Shown one piece after another: positions 33,288 to 42,468 of a stretch of DNA of 64,000 nt. The notes beneath the pieces were generated by a model, which was given only the letters and a program-made list of their open reading frames with translations, did no database searches and had not been told where the DNA came from. Source of the DNA: Ponticaulis sp. (GTDB taxonomy: Bacteria > Pseudomonadota > Alphaproteobacteria > Caulobacterales > Hyphomonadaceae); assembly GCA_002692725.1 (NCBI GenBank), contig NZLU01000023.1, forward strand, positions 434,001-498,000, in the 5' to 3' direction. Position 1 is the stretch's first letter. Each line of letters opens with the position of its first letter. Made by a program: the position numbers and the translations under genes.

Positions 33288-34037
33288 TTATTCTGCTGTC
33301 GCTGCCGTAAAGGCTGCGATGCAGGCCATCATCTCGTCTTCACTCGTTTCCGTAAGTGACCATGGTGCTGTGCTGAGCCCCATATCCGGGAATAATGCGC
33401 CAATCTGCTCTTCAAGCGTGCCTTTGACATCATCAGACCAGAGGGTTTCGATCGAGGTGTCATAAGCCACCAGAACCCGGCTGCCGCTTTCAGTCTGGAT
33501 TGGGCAGACAAATCTGATCGGATGCGCATATCGCTCGACCAGGCGGAACATGTTCTCCGGCATGCCCTCATACCGGCCCGTCACATCGAAAAGTGCGAGC
33601 GTGCTGAAATCCGGCGCTTCAAATGGCGCGGTATCCTGAATACTCGGCGGAATTTGAAGGCGCAGACAGTCCTCAAACTCGGCGGTCAGAGCCTCGAAGC
33701 GCGCCTGAGCTTCGGTTTCGTCGGTCTGTGAGAGGTCATTCAAATCTTTGAAATAGGCATCGAGATATTGCTGACGGTAAAAGACGGGAACCGGCTGGCC
33801 GTTCTTGCGCGACCAATTGCAGAGTTGGCCCTCTCGGTTGCGGACGAGCTCCTGATATTGCTCGAGGCTGTCTGCAGTTTCGAGTGCGATCTTACCATCA
33901 TCAGGTGTAGGCGGCTCGACCGGTGTTTCCTCAGCCGTCACAGGTGTTTCGGTTTCGGGGGGCGTTTCGTTCTGACAAGCCTGCAGCGCAATCGCTGCAC
34001 TGAACACAAGTCCGGTCATCAGAAGTCGCGCCATCAT
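33288..34037 (-). CDS. Hypothetical lipoprotein
   Basis: The 249-residue protein has a lipoprotein signal with lipobox LQAC (Cys21), followed by a Glu/Thr/Pro-rich linker (about residues 22-52), typical of anchored lipoproteins. The mature domain is helical and acidic with CNWSRKNGQPVPVFYRQQYLDAYF near the start, a repeat-like DLSQTDETEAQARFEAL, and a C-terminal half with IRFVCPIQTESGSRVLVAYD and Cys residues that might pair. No family is recognised. GGGAGAG lies just before the ATG. It converges with the YqeY gene and lies downstream of the formyltransferase gene on the same strand. Confidence 0.65.
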   Translation of the reverse strand: MMARLLMTGLVFSAAIALQACQNETPPETETPVTAEETPVEPPTPDDGKIALETADSLEQYQELVRNREGQLCNWSRKNGQPVPVFYRQQYLDAYFKDLNDLSQTDETEAQARFEALTAEFEDCLRLQIPPSIQDTAPFEAPDFSTLALFDVTGRYEGMPENMFRLVERYAHPIRFVCPIQTESGSRVLVAYDTSIETLWSDDVKGTLEEQIGALFPDMGLSTAPWSLTETSEDEMMACIAAFTAATAE

Positions 34038-34108
34038 ATCTCTCCCGGGATTAAGCTCCCTGTTTGATGGGCGATTTTTGATCTGTTGTCGATGCCAGGT
34101 CTGTGGAT

Positions 34109-34879
34109 TTACCAGATGCGTTTGGTGAGGCCCGTCCAGATATACTGACCAAGCATGGGCGCATAATACTGTTTGGACGGCATTTCACGCTTATAGGGCG
34201 TCAGCGTGCCTTTTACGGCATCCTGCATGGCGCGGATCACGATCTCTCGGGAACCGGCTGCGATGCGCCAGATATAGGTGTGGAAATTGTCACCTGGCTT
34301 GGTCCGGACCTGAGATTGATAGAGAATATCGCCCGTATCAACGCCTTCATCCACAATGTGCACGGTCGCGCCAAAATGTTCGGGCTCGCCATTAGCCAGC
34401 GCGAAATACCCGCCAAACATGCCGCGATAGGCGGGATTGATGCCGGAATGATAATTGATAAATGGCGCGTCAATTGACCGAAGCGTCTTCTTGCCGATCA
34501 TGCGCGCATTGATCACGAAGACAGCTTTCGGATTGAGTTCTTTCAACGCCTGACGGGCAGCATCGCTGTTCACCGATGGGATGTTGATGATCTTGTCGGT
34601 TTTCGGACGCTCATGCATCAGGACGTGCGTGTCGATCATGTCATCGATCAGGGCCTGAGTGCGGCCCTTGGTAAGTTTAATCGGAATGCGCGCAGCCTGC
34701 ATGCTGGCAACCTTGATCGGGCCGAGCAATTTGAGACGGCGTTTCCAGAACTGGGATTGAGGCTCACCGTCTTCGAGCAGGATCGGAAAGTCTCCGAATT
34801 CCTCGCGCAGGGCGTTGATCATGATCCAGGCATGCGGCGCATCCCCGGCAATAGCGACAATAGGTGTCTGTTCTGACAT
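34109..34879 (-). CDS. Formyltransferase family protein
   Basis: The 256-residue protein carries the formyltransferase active site: Asn142 and His144 in FINYHSGINPAYRG and Asp181 in VDEGVDTGDILY, the same Asn-His-Asp triad used by methionyl-tRNA and GAR formyltransferases. The N-terminal strand VAIAGDAPHAW and a helical, basic insert (about residues 40-85) differ from Fmt and PurN, so it is likely a sugar or amine N-formyltransferase, or a formyl-dependent enzyme of unknown substrate. GGAG precedes ATG 34879 at about 9 bases. No sugar-nucleotide enzymes lie next door; the neighbour upstream is metA. The activity class is firm, the substrate is not. Confidence 0.8.
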   Translation of the reverse strand: MSEQTPIVAIAGDAPHAWIMINALREEFGDFPILLEDGEPQSQFWKRRLKLLGPIKVASMQAARIPIKLTKGRTQALIDDMIDTHVLMHERPKTDKIINIPSVNSDAARQALKELNPKAVFVINARMIGKKTLRSIDAPFINYHSGINPAYRGMFGGYFALANGEPEHFGATVHIVDEGVDTGDILYQSQVRTKPGDNFHTYIWRIAAGSREIVIRAMQDAVKGTLTPYKREMPSKQYYAPMLGQYIWTGLTKRIW

Positions 34880-34942
34880 GGCACAACTCCGCAAAGATTG
34901 TCATGTCAGCCTGCAGGAAACGTACTAGTTGGCGGGGAGGGC

Positions 34943-35905
34943 CTAAACCTTGGTAGCGGTCACCTCTTCATACCCCGGATCCTGTTCTTCGAGGCCGATC
35001 TTGCTGATCTCATACGGGGTTGTCTGGTAGATCTGATTGATCCAATTCCCGAACAGAAGATGCGCGTGAGAGCGCCAGCGATTCATCGGTTTCTTCTTCG
35101 GATCGTTATGTGGAAAGTAATTGTGTGGGATCTGGATTGGTTTTCCGGCTTCCACGTCGCGTTCATATTCTTCGGCTAGCGAAGTTGAATCGTATTCGAT
35201 ATGATTGAACACGTAGAGCCGGTTTTTGTACCGCTCATGGACGATGCAGAGACCGGTTTCGTCGGAATTCATCAGAATTTCGAGGCCCGGGACCTTCGCC
35301 ACGTCTTCGGCCCGGCATTCAGTCCAACGAGAAACCGGGATTGAGAAGTCGTCCGAAAAGCCGCTCATATATGGCGAGGCCGGGTACAGGTTCTTGTGTC
35401 GATAGACGCCATAGGCCTTTGTATCCAGGACGTATTTCGGCACTTTATGGAAATGCCAGATGGCTGCCATGGCGCCCCAGCAGATATTCATGGTGGAGTG
35501 CACATTGGTGGTGGTCCAATCAAGGATTTCCCTGATTTCGTTCCAATAGGTCACTTCTTCAAACGGCAGCGTTTCGACAGGCGCGCCGGTGATGATGAAG
35601 CCATCAAACTTCTGAGACTTCACTTCTTCCCAGGTGTCGTAGAAGGATTCCAAATGCTCGGCAGACGTATTTTTGGGCGTGTGCCCCCCAACGCGGACAA
35701 GTTTGAACTCCACCTGAAGCGGCGTCGCGCCGACTAATCGTGCAATTTGAAGTTCCGTGCGCCGCTTGTTTGGCATCAGATTGAGCAGGCCAATCCGCAT
35801 TGGCCGGATGTCCTGCCGGATGGCGACACCCTCTGTCATGACGCGCACGCCTTCCCGGATCAGATTGTCGTGAGCGGGAAGTCCGTCAGGAATTCGAATA
35901 GGCAT
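34943..35905 (-). CDS. metA: Homoserine O-acetyltransferase (MetA type)
   Basis: MetA activates homoserine for methionine synthesis. The 320-residue protein has the nucleophile Cys142 in [12 protein letters not shown], the His in [10 protein letters not shown] and the Glu of the SLAEEYERD motif. Residue 111 is Glu (ITGAPVE): in this family Glu111 goes with acetyl-CoA and Gly111 with succinyl-CoA, so O-acetylhomoserine is the predicted product, even though the family is often annotated as succinyltransferase. This fits the metY-type enzyme encoded at 50517-51803. Starts with ATG 35905. The leader was inspected for a SAM-II riboswitch and no good match was found. Confidence 0.93.
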   Translation of the reverse strand: MPIRIPDGLPAHDNLIREGVRVMTEGVAIRQDIRPMRIGLLNLMPNKRRTELQIARLVGATPLQVEFKLVRVGGHTPKNTSAEHLESFYDTWEEVKSQKFDGFIITGAPVETLPFEEVTYWNEIREILDWTTTNVHSTMNICWGAMAAIWHFHKVPKYVLDTKAYGVYRHKNLYPASPYMSGFSDDFSIPVSRWTECRAEDVAKVPGLEILMNSDETGLCIVHERYKNRLYVFNHIEYDSTSLAEEYERDVEAGKPIQIPHNYFPHNDPKKKPMNRWRSHAHLLFGNWINQIYQTTPYEISKIGLEEQDPGYEEVTATKV

Positions 35906-35995
35906 GAATCGAGTTTAGAATCCCAAAGAAATGGCTGGCCAGTCGGCCGACGCTATAAATGGTTATTTCTTCCCGCATGCCAAGATTTGTGGCGT

Positions 35996-36028
35996 AAAGC
36001 AAAGAAACCCGGCGATCGGCCGGGTTTC
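35996..36028 (-). terminator. Intrinsic-like terminator of the Pmp3 gene
   Basis: On the minus strand, GAAACCCGGC pairs perfectly with GCCGGGTTTC (36004-36028; 10 bp, 5-nt loop), followed by a TTTGCTTTAC tract. It lies 24 bases past the stop of the Pmp3-like gene and before metA. The T-tract is interrupted, so termination may be partial. Confidence 0.6.
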
Positions 36029-36051
36029 TCCGAGTTCGATTTTCAGTCGCA

Positions 36052-36231
36052 CTAGGCGGTGACGCTCTTGTCGCCGCGTGTCGCGATGATCCACACAGCA
36101 TGCACGATGCCTGGGATATAACCAAAGAGCGTCAGGACAATGTTCAGCCAGAAATGCAGGCCGAAACCTACCTGAAGGAAGACGCCAAGTGGCGGAAGCA
36201 GAATAGAAAGAATGATGCGGATAAGATCCAT
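36052..36231 (-). CDS. YqaE/Pmp3 family membrane peptide (59 aa)
   Basis: The 59-residue peptide matches the YqaE/Pmp3 family of small two-helix proteins: the signature LLPPLGVFLQVGFG begins at residue 11, then FWLNIVLTLFGYIPGIVHAVWII forms the second helix, followed by a short charged tail. Members are induced by salt, cold or other stress and affect membrane potential. The start codon follows a GAGG motif at about 6 bases. It is too short for usual gene finders but is well supported. A terminator-like hairpin lies downstream, and the roughly 190 bases upstream are shared with the divergent acetyltransferase gene. Confidence 0.88.
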   Translation of the reverse strand: MDLIRIILSILLPPLGVFLQVGFGLHFWLNIVLTLFGYIPGIVHAVWIIATRGDKSVTA

Positions 36232-36424
36232 GAGATGCCTCGTTTGATATCTGTCTGTGCAAGATCCAACGCGGCAAAGGTCTCATGGTTTCAAGAATTT
36301 CCGCAGTGATCCTCGTTAAACAAGATTAGTCGCGTGTTGAGCCTGGGCAGGTCTGAAAGGCAGTCATGTGGCTCATGGTCGCGAAATCATGTAGGCAATC
36401 GGCTTTGGCTAGGGGAGGTCGTTT

Positions 36425-37039
36425 ATGATCAAGCACATGCCGGTTCTGACAGGTCGCAAAACCATATTGCGAGCCATTTTGGCGACCGATGCAGATGCGA
36501 TGTTCGAGTTCATAAACGAGCCAGGATTGCGCTTGCTGACGGGCTCTCAGACGATATTCACGCGAGATCAGGTCCTGGCGTTCTGCGCGGGTGTGCTCGA
36601 CGACAAGGACAGGTTTGACTATGCGATCACGGTGGATGGCCGGGTCATTGGCGACGTTGTTTTGAATGAAATCGACTGGTGCAATCGAATATCGAACTTC
36701 CGGATCGGGATCTGGAATCCCGCACATCCACATTTTGGTTATGGTCGGGAAGCGACCGCGCTAATTCTTCGGTTTGGTTTTGAGACGCTGGGGCTTAATC
36801 GCATTGAGCTGGAAGTGTTCGTTCATAATCCAGCGGCTCGTCATGTTTATGAAGTGCTCGGCTTTCAAATGGAGGGCGTCAGACGCGAAGCTTTGCTGCA
36901 AGACGGAGCACGGGTTGATTCGTTCGTGATGAGCCTGTTGCGTCGGGACTATGATTCTCTGGTCTCTGATCCTCAGTCCGAATTATCGAGACAGCTGGCA
37001 GACCAATCCTCTCAAGGCAGGAAAAGTCTACGCGATTGA
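36425..37039 (+). CDS. GNAT acetyltransferase (RimJ/RimL type)
   Basis: The 204-residue protein belongs to the RimJ/RimL-like branch of GNAT acetyltransferases, which acetylate protein N-termini or small amines with acetyl-CoA. The acetyl-CoA loop reads HPHFGYGREATALILRFGFETLG, with the preceding strand ISNFRIGIWN, then LNRIELEVFVHNPAARHVYEVLGFQMEGVRREAL, which matches the family's closing helix-strand. The C-terminal 30 residues are polar and non-conserved. GGGGAGGTC precedes the ATG. Its 3' end lies beside the AT-rich acyltransferase gene on the opposite strand. Substrate unknown. Confidence 0.88.
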   Translation: MIKHMPVLTGRKTILRAILATDADAMFEFINEPGLRLLTGSQTIFTRDQVLAFCAGVLDDKDRFDYAITVDGRVIGDVVLNEIDWCNRISNFRIGIWNPAHPHFGYGREATALILRFGFETLGLNRIELEVFVHNPAARHVYEVLGFQMEGVRREALLQDGARVDSFVMSLLRRDYDSLVSDPQSELSRQLADQSSQGRKSLRD

Positions 37040-37139
37040 CCGGGCGAAAATTTGTTTTTGTACTGATCCAGCCAAGCCAATTTGAGCGCAGTATACAGAA
37101 TTCTTCACTTTAATACTGGAATTCTCCGCAAGCCTATTT

Positions 37140-39125
37140 TTACTCTATAAACTTATCTAGGAAATCGGAATGAAGACGGACCCAAGCCGGATTGAAGTGA
37201 CCTCCATCGGTGTAAATCGGTAAGCCGGAGTCCGTATGAGTTCTGCATCCGGAGCTATCACATAACGTAGTTGCAGGGTCGACAAGTATCACCTCCAAGT
37301 CTCGGGCGAGTTCGACCACTTTTTCGATGAACTCAGCTCTCACAGGTGGTGCATTTCTATATTCAGGCAGATTTTGATAGTTACCAGAAATTCTGTTTTG
37401 CCAAACATCCCAAGATTGACCGTATCCAGGAGTTCCAATCACCAGAAAAACTTGTTTATTCAAGTTTTGAAGGTTCTCAATATCAGCTCGAAGGTTGGCG
37501 AGATACAAATCAATCAATTGCGTATCGAACGCAGAGTAAGTCTGTTGGCTGTCCTGATAATAGTAGGGCTGGCTCCCTCGGGAATAGAGTGACCAAGCAC
37601 CTCCCAGCACAACTTTATTCACACGAGGGTCGTTTGCCCACTCCCAACCCAAATTTCTGATTTCATCACACTCTTTTCGCCTGACATCTCGCGATTTCAC
37701 GTTTGACATAGGCGGGCAACCACCACCGATTGCCATGATGACACCATTTGCGGACGGAGTCGTTTCTGTCACTTCTATGAGACGGGGGGCATATTGAGCG
37801 AGCTGTGAGTCGCCCAAAAAAAGCGTCAGCTGAGACCGGTCGGACGATAATTCATAAACGGCACTCATGTTCGGATTGAGTTCAGTGACATTTAGGCCGA
37901 TTAGCGCGTCCCATTCCGAGCCTTCAGGCATTATAACGTCATGGTGCCTTGGCAAAAGTTTTCCAGTCCAAAGCAGAAAGCCAAACAGAGCCACGGTCAC
38001 CATACACCCAAGAAGTACGACGGCCTTCACAGAAGTGCTCGAGATTTTGCGCAAAGGCTTCTCAACAAATTCGAATGTTGCAATCGCGCTCAAAAAGGAA
38101 GCAGCAACAAAAATTGCCGTCAGAATATTGGATGGATTTTTGAAGACGATAAACGCGAAGCTCAAATACACCCAGTGCCACAGATATAGCGGATAACTGA
38201 TCAGCCCAATGTATACGGAACAGCGATTGGACAGAAAGCGCTGACTAATAACATTTTCCGGTCCAGAAATAATACACAGAGCTGTTCCCAGAACGGGTGC
38301 AATAGCTGGCCAGCCGGGGAATGGGGTATCCGGGTCGATCAAGATAAACGACGCCAAAATCAAGAAGCAGCCACTACCAGATAAGGTCAGACTAAGAGGT
38401 ATCGACTTTTGAAGGCGTTCAACAGACAGGAATGGAATAAGTCCTCCTGCAACTAACTCCCAACTCCGGCTCAAAGTAGAATAATACGCCGCTGTTGGGT
38501 CGGAGTACGATGCAGTAATGCTGTAGGTTAGCGATGCGACCAAGATGATTGCACACAATACCAGCGAAGGAAGTTTTGACTTCAATGCGAAGAACAGAAG
38601 TATGGGCCAGATCACGTAAAACTGTTCTTCGACAGACAAACTCCATAGGTGGAGTAGCGGCTTGAAGTGGCTGGAAGTGTCAAAATAGTTAGCTTCGGAC
38701 CAAAGCTGAATATTCTGAAAGAAAAATACGGAGCTAACCAAATGCTGGCCAAACTGTTCTAGCTCGGTCGTAAATAGGAGAAGGAGCGCGGCAATTGTGG
38801 CAACGGTAAAGGTCAGCAATAAAGCGGGGAAGATACGATTTATTCTCCGCTTGTAAAAATTGATGATGCTATAATTTTGTGCTTCAACTTCTTTTTTAAT
38901 GATGGATGTTATTAGGTATCCTGAAATCACAAAAAAGATATCTACGCCAACAAACCCACCAGGCATAAGCCGTGGAAACGCGTGATGAACAATCACGGAG
39001 AGGACGGCGAGCATCCGCAATCCGTCAATGTCCGGTCGATACATGATATGACTGTTTTTGAACGAGGAAGCGGCCGCGACAGGCTTACGATAGCTCACAG
39101 CGCTATTCATTTTTTCGCTCATCAT
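37140..39125 (-). CDS. Acyltransferase 3 with C-terminal SGNH domain (OafB-like)
   Basis: A 661-residue membrane O-acyltransferase. The N-terminal half has about ten helices of the acyltransferase-3 family, with YRPDIDGLRMLAVLSVIVHHAFP carrying the proposed catalytic His, GFVGVDIFFVISGYLIT, RRINRIFPALLL and WSLSVEEQFYVIWP. The C-terminal third is a periplasmic SGNH domain with the nucleophile in FLGDSQLAQYAP and the Asp/His pair in YTDGGHFNPAW. Such two-domain proteins acetylate O-antigen, capsule or peptidoglycan. Base use is clearly more AT-rich than the neighbours, a sign of transfer. Either of the two consecutive ATG codons may start it; the ribosome site is weak. Confidence 0.9.
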   Translation of the reverse strand: MMSEKMNSAVSYRKPVAAASSFKNSHIMYRPDIDGLRMLAVLSVIVHHAFPRLMPGGFVGVDIFFVISGYLITSIIKKEVEAQNYSIINFYKRRINRIFPALLLTFTVATIAALLLLFTTELEQFGQHLVSSVFFFQNIQLWSEANYFDTSSHFKPLLHLWSLSVEEQFYVIWPILLFFALKSKLPSLVLCAIILVASLTYSITASYSDPTAAYYSTLSRSWELVAGGLIPFLSVERLQKSIPLSLTLSGSGCFLILASFILIDPDTPFPGWPAIAPVLGTALCIISGPENVISQRFLSNRCSVYIGLISYPLYLWHWVYLSFAFIVFKNPSNILTAIFVAASFLSAIATFEFVEKPLRKISSTSVKAVVLLGCMVTVALFGFLLWTGKLLPRHHDVIMPEGSEWDALIGLNVTELNPNMSAVYELSSDRSQLTLFLGDSQLAQYAPRLIEVTETTPSANGVIMAIGGGCPPMSNVKSRDVRRKECDEIRNLGWEWANDPRVNKVVLGGAWSLYSRGSQPYYYQDSQQTYSAFDTQLIDLYLANLRADIENLQNLNKQVFLVIGTPGYGQSWDVWQNRISGNYQNLPEYRNAPPVRAEFIEKVVELARDLEVILVDPATTLCDSSGCRTHTDSGLPIYTDGGHFNPAWVRLHSDFLDKFIE

Positions 39126-39353
39126 CTACCACGGGTCCCAGATTTGTACGACCATAGCATCTGAGTTCTGACAAGTATTTGGCCAACAATCGTTTGAAAA
39201 ATTTTCCATTTTGAGTCGTTTCTGCGCAAAACCTCAAAATTCGGGCTCACGATAGAAGAGAATTCCAATGTCGGGCGCGAAAGCACGTCCAGACCGCACC
39301 TCTCAAACCTTACAAAGTCTGCTAGACTGACGGAAAACGGATAAGGATGACCC

Positions 39354-40379
39354 ATGCGTGATCTGCACGCCCTGATCAGTGCGTTACCCAAGGCTGAGCT
39401 ACACCTGCACTTGGAAGGCTCGCTGGAACCTGAAATGATGTTCGAGCTGGCGAGACGAAACGGCGTTGAGCTGAAATATGCCAATGTGGATGAAATCCGT
39501 GCGGCCTATGATTTCTCAAATCTGCAGGATTTTCTGGACCTCTATTACCAGGGCATGGGTGTTCTGCTGAAAGAGCAGGACTTCTATGACCTGACGGTGG
39601 CCTATCTGGCGAAAGCGGCGGCTGATAACGTAAAGCACGTTGAAGTGTTCTTTGACCCACAGGCGCATATGGAACGCGGCGTTGCGTTTAAAACGGTGCT
39701 CTCAGGCATTCGCCGGGCGCTCGAGGATGGCTTTATACGACACAATATCAGCTATCGGCTGATTATGTGCGTGCTCCGCCATCTGAGTGAAGAAGACGCG
39801 CTGGCTCTGATGGAAGTGGCGACGCCCTACCTCGATAAGATTAATGGGATCGGCCTCGACTCTTCAGAGCTTGGCCATCCACCGAGCAAGTTCAAACGGG
39901 TCTATGAGAAGGCCGGTCTCCTGGGGCTGAAGCGGGTCGCCCATGCCGGGGAAGAAGGACCACCGGAGTATGTCTGGGAAGCGCTGAACGACCTCAAAAT
40001 AGACCGGATGGATCATGGCAATGCCAGCGTGCGCGATGAGACGCTGGTGGATCATTTAGTGGAGACCGGCATGACGCTGACCATGTGTCCGCTGTCCAAT
40101 CAGCGGCTCTGTGTGACGCCAGACCTCAGAGACAATCCGCTGGCAAAGCTGTTGCGGGCCGGGGTGCGGGTGACGGTGAATTCAGACGATCCAAGCTATT
40201 TCGGCGGCTATGTGAATGACAATTACCTCGCCATCGCAGAGGCGCTCGAGCTGACCGCGCCGGAGATTGTGATGCTCGCCCGGAACAGCTTTATCGGCTC
40301 ATTCCTGCCGGATACCGACAAGGAAATGTACCTCGACGAGATTGATGTCGTAGACGCGGAGTTGTTAGGGAAGGGGTAA
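39354..40379 (+). CDS. Adenosine/adenine deaminase family protein
   Basis: The 341-residue amidohydrolase keeps the zinc site HLHLEGS (His17, His19), the VAHAGEEGPPEYVWEAL helix with the catalytic Glu, and the closing NSDDPSYFGGY motif. The segment reads RMDHG, where classical adenosine deaminases have a GHG-type sequence; RxDHG is what I associate with yeast Aah1 and bacterial adenine deaminases of this fold. I therefore favour adenine deamination to hypoxanthine, for purine salvage, over adenosine; this is inference. AAGGATGACCC precedes the ATG. Stands between the AT-rich acyltransferase gene and the dnaG-rpoD pair, with a palindromic repeat in the gap before dnaG. Confidence 0.85.
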   Translation: MRDLHALISALPKAELHLHLEGSLEPEMMFELARRNGVELKYANVDEIRAAYDFSNLQDFLDLYYQGMGVLLKEQDFYDLTVAYLAKAAADNVKHVEVFFDPQAHMERGVAFKTVLSGIRRALEDGFIRHNISYRLIMCVLRHLSEEDALALMEVATPYLDKINGIGLDSSELGHPPSKFKRVYEKAGLLGLKRVAHAGEEGPPEYVWEALNDLKIDRMDHGNASVRDETLVDHLVETGMTLTMCPLSNQRLCVTPDLRDNPLAKLLRAGVRVTVNSDDPSYFGGYVNDNYLAIAEALELTAPEIVMLARNSFIGSFLPDTDKEMYLDEIDVVDAELLGKG

Positions 40380-40385
40380 ACGAGC

Positions 40386-40470
40386 AGCTTTCCCGGAACG
40401 TGTATGCGTATCCGGGAACTAGCTTGGTGTTTCTGGATCCCGGTCATTGCTTCGCAAAACCGGGAAAGCT
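40386..40470. repeat. Palindromic repeat before dnaG
   Basis: AGCTTTCCCGG (40386-40396) is the exact reverse complement of CCGGGAAAGCT (40460-40470). Within it, GGATCCCGG and CCGGG elements form a second smaller pairing. The layout resembles the dispersed palindromic units at 309-474 and 1271-1362 but the sequence is different, so it may be another repeat family. It lies in the 172-base gap between the deaminase gene and dnaG. Confidence 0.55.
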
Positions 40471-40551
40471 GAAGGCTTCACCCCGTTATCCACAAGGGTG
40501 GAGGCGTTTGCCCGTCTGGAAACATGGTCAATAAAGTGTAAATATCAGTCG

Positions 40552-42420
40552 ATGGTCGGCCAGCGTTTCACAGAACAATTCCTCAACGAGCTGAAATCCC
40601 GCATCCGCATGTCGGATGTCGTCGGGCGTAAGGTCAAGCTTGTCAAAAAGGGTAAGGAATGGTCAGGGCTTTCGCCCTTTACGGCTGAGAAAACGCCGAG
40701 TTTTTACGTCAATGACCAGAAGCAATTCTTCAAGGATTTCTCGTCGGGCAAGTTCGGCGATGTCATCACCTTTCTCCAGGAAACTGAACGGCTAAGCTTT
40801 TCTGAAGCCGTTGAAAAACTGGCCGCTGAAGCCGGAATGCAGCTGCCCTCCGATACACCGCAGGCTAAGGCGGAACGGTCCCGCAAAGGCCGGTTGATGG
40901 ATGTCTGCGAGGCGGCAACCAAGTTCTTTGAGGATCAATTACGCGGCCCTGAAGGCGGCGCGGCGCGGGCTTATCTGCAAGGCCGCGGGCTGAAGCCGTC
41001 ATCCTGGGAGAAATACCGGCTTGGCTTTGCCCCCGATAGTTGGCGAGCACTGCAGGAGCACCTTATGAAGCTTGGTATGAAGCCGGGCGATATGCTGGAT
41101 GCGGGACTCACCATCAAGCCCGACACAGGCCGCGATCCCTATGACCGGTTTCGCGGGCGGGTGATCTTTCCCATTGAAGACACGACCGGCAAAGTGATCG
41201 CCTTTGGCGGCCGGGCGCTTGAGAAGGACGCCAAACCGAAATATCTGAACTCGCCCGAGACCGAGCTGTTTCATAAAGGCCAGCAGCTCTATCGCTATAA
41301 GCGCGCCCGTGAGGCGGCGGCCATGGCGAATGTTGAAGGTCTGGTGGTCTGCGAAGGCTATATGGATGTCATCGCGCTATGTGAGGCAGGGATAGACTAT
41401 GGCGTCGCGCCGCTCGGCACGGCGCTGACCGAAGAGCAGCTCGCGCTGCTCTGGAAAGTCGGCGGTGAGCCCATACTCTGCTTTGACGGCGATGATGCGG
41501 GCATTCGCGCAGCCCACAAGGCGATTGATCGCGCGCTTCCATCGCTGGAGCCAGGGCGGTCGCTCTTCTTTACCTTGCTGCCAGATGGCCTGGACCCGGA
41601 TGATCTGATCCGCGAGCGCGGGCCGGATGCCATGAAGGAGGAATTGTCTCGCGCTAAGCCGCTGGTCGATCTTCTCTGGCAGCGCGAGCTTGAACAGGCG
41701 CCGATTGATACGCCTGAACGAAAAGCCGGGTTTGAGCAGCGGCTCAACACGGCCGTGGATGCGATTCAGCATGCCGGCGTAAAGAAAGCCTATGGCCGTG
41801 AACTGCACCAACGTTTGCGCGATTTCATGTTTCAAATGCGCCGTTCGGGACAGGAGAAACGTCCGGGACCGGTAAATCGACGCATGCCGCAACCGGAATT
41901 TAACGGTCGTGGTTTCAGAATCCTGCTGCGGCTTATTGATTCGCCGTCACTATTAGAGGCCAGTTTGGAGGCACTTGCTGCCGCAAATTTCCCCGATCCT
42001 GAGGTTTCAACCCTGAAAGACGCAGTATTTGACCTGATAGAAACTGGTGAAGAGGTTGACCGAACGGGGTTGACAAGCCATCTACGTCTTCTTGGGAAGG
42101 ATAAGGCGATCCAACTCTTGCGTACACAACCGGCTGGTACCCCCCTTAGCCCCGACTCTCCAGAGGGCAGGGAATGGCTGAGCGCCCTTGAGCGGTTGTG
42201 CGCAGTTGATGAGCTGTCCCAGGACGAAAATCGGCTCCGTGAGGGGACCGGAGGAGAAAACTTTGAGCAGAACTGTGCTTCCCGCAAGGCACGACTGAAA
42301 AATGAAATTCGCGAGCTTACCCGAGGCGGCGAAGACTCTGACCGTGTGGAAACGCACTCAGGTCTGGAGAGTGCGCTGAAAGCCTTTGAGGAAGCCGTCA
42401 AACGAAAAACGGGCCATTAG
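40552..42420 (+). CDS. dnaG: DNA primase
   Basis: DnaG makes RNA primers for replication. From N- to C-terminus: a zinc-ribbon-like domain (about residues 1-100), the TOPRIM catalytic core with LVVCEGYMDV (metal-binding Glu) and PILCFDGDDAG, and a helicase-interacting C-terminal region. In the N-terminal domain, the four usual zinc ligands are replaced: the positions read Ser41, Thr44, Asp62 and Ser65 (in GLSPFTAEKTPSF and KDFSSGKFGD). I know this loss from alphaproteobacterial primases. ATG 40552 is chosen by homology to the family start; the upstream in-frame codons run through the palindromic repeat. rpoD follows 48 bases later. Confidence 0.95.
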   Translation: MVGQRFTEQFLNELKSRIRMSDVVGRKVKLVKKGKEWSGLSPFTAEKTPSFYVNDQKQFFKDFSSGKFGDVITFLQETERLSFSEAVEKLAAEAGMQLPSDTPQAKAERSRKGRLMDVCEAATKFFEDQLRGPEGGAARAYLQGRGLKPSSWEKYRLGFAPDSWRALQEHLMKLGMKPGDMLDAGLTIKPDTGRDPYDRFRGRVIFPIEDTTGKVIAFGGRALEKDAKPKYLNSPETELFHKGQQLYRYKRAREAAAMANVEGLVVCEGYMDVIALCEAGIDYGVAPLGTALTEEQLALLWKVGGEPILCFDGDDAGIRAAHKAIDRALPSLEPGRSLFFTLLPDGLDPDDLIRERGPDAMKEELSRAKPLVDLLWQRELEQAPIDTPERKAGFEQRLNTAVDAIQHAGVKKAYGRELHQRLRDFMFQMRRSGQEKRPGPVNRRMPQPEFNGRGFRILLRLIDSPSLLEASLEALAAANFPDPEVSTLKDAVFDLIETGEEVDRTGLTSHLRLLGKDKAIQLLRTQPAGTPLSPDSPEGREWLSALERLCAVDELSQDENRLREGTGGENFEQNCASRKARLKNEIRELTRGGEDSDRVETHSGLESALKAFEEAVKRKTGH

Positions 42421-42468
42421 CCCGCAGCCCCGGCCGGCAATAGGGGTTGTGATCTGGAGACGAACTGA

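Noticed and set aside
35906..36000. SAM-II riboswitch in the metA leader
   Set aside because: SAM-II elements are common before metA in this class, but I could not find the conserved core and pseudoknot segments here. A covariance-model search (Rfam SAM-II) would settle it.
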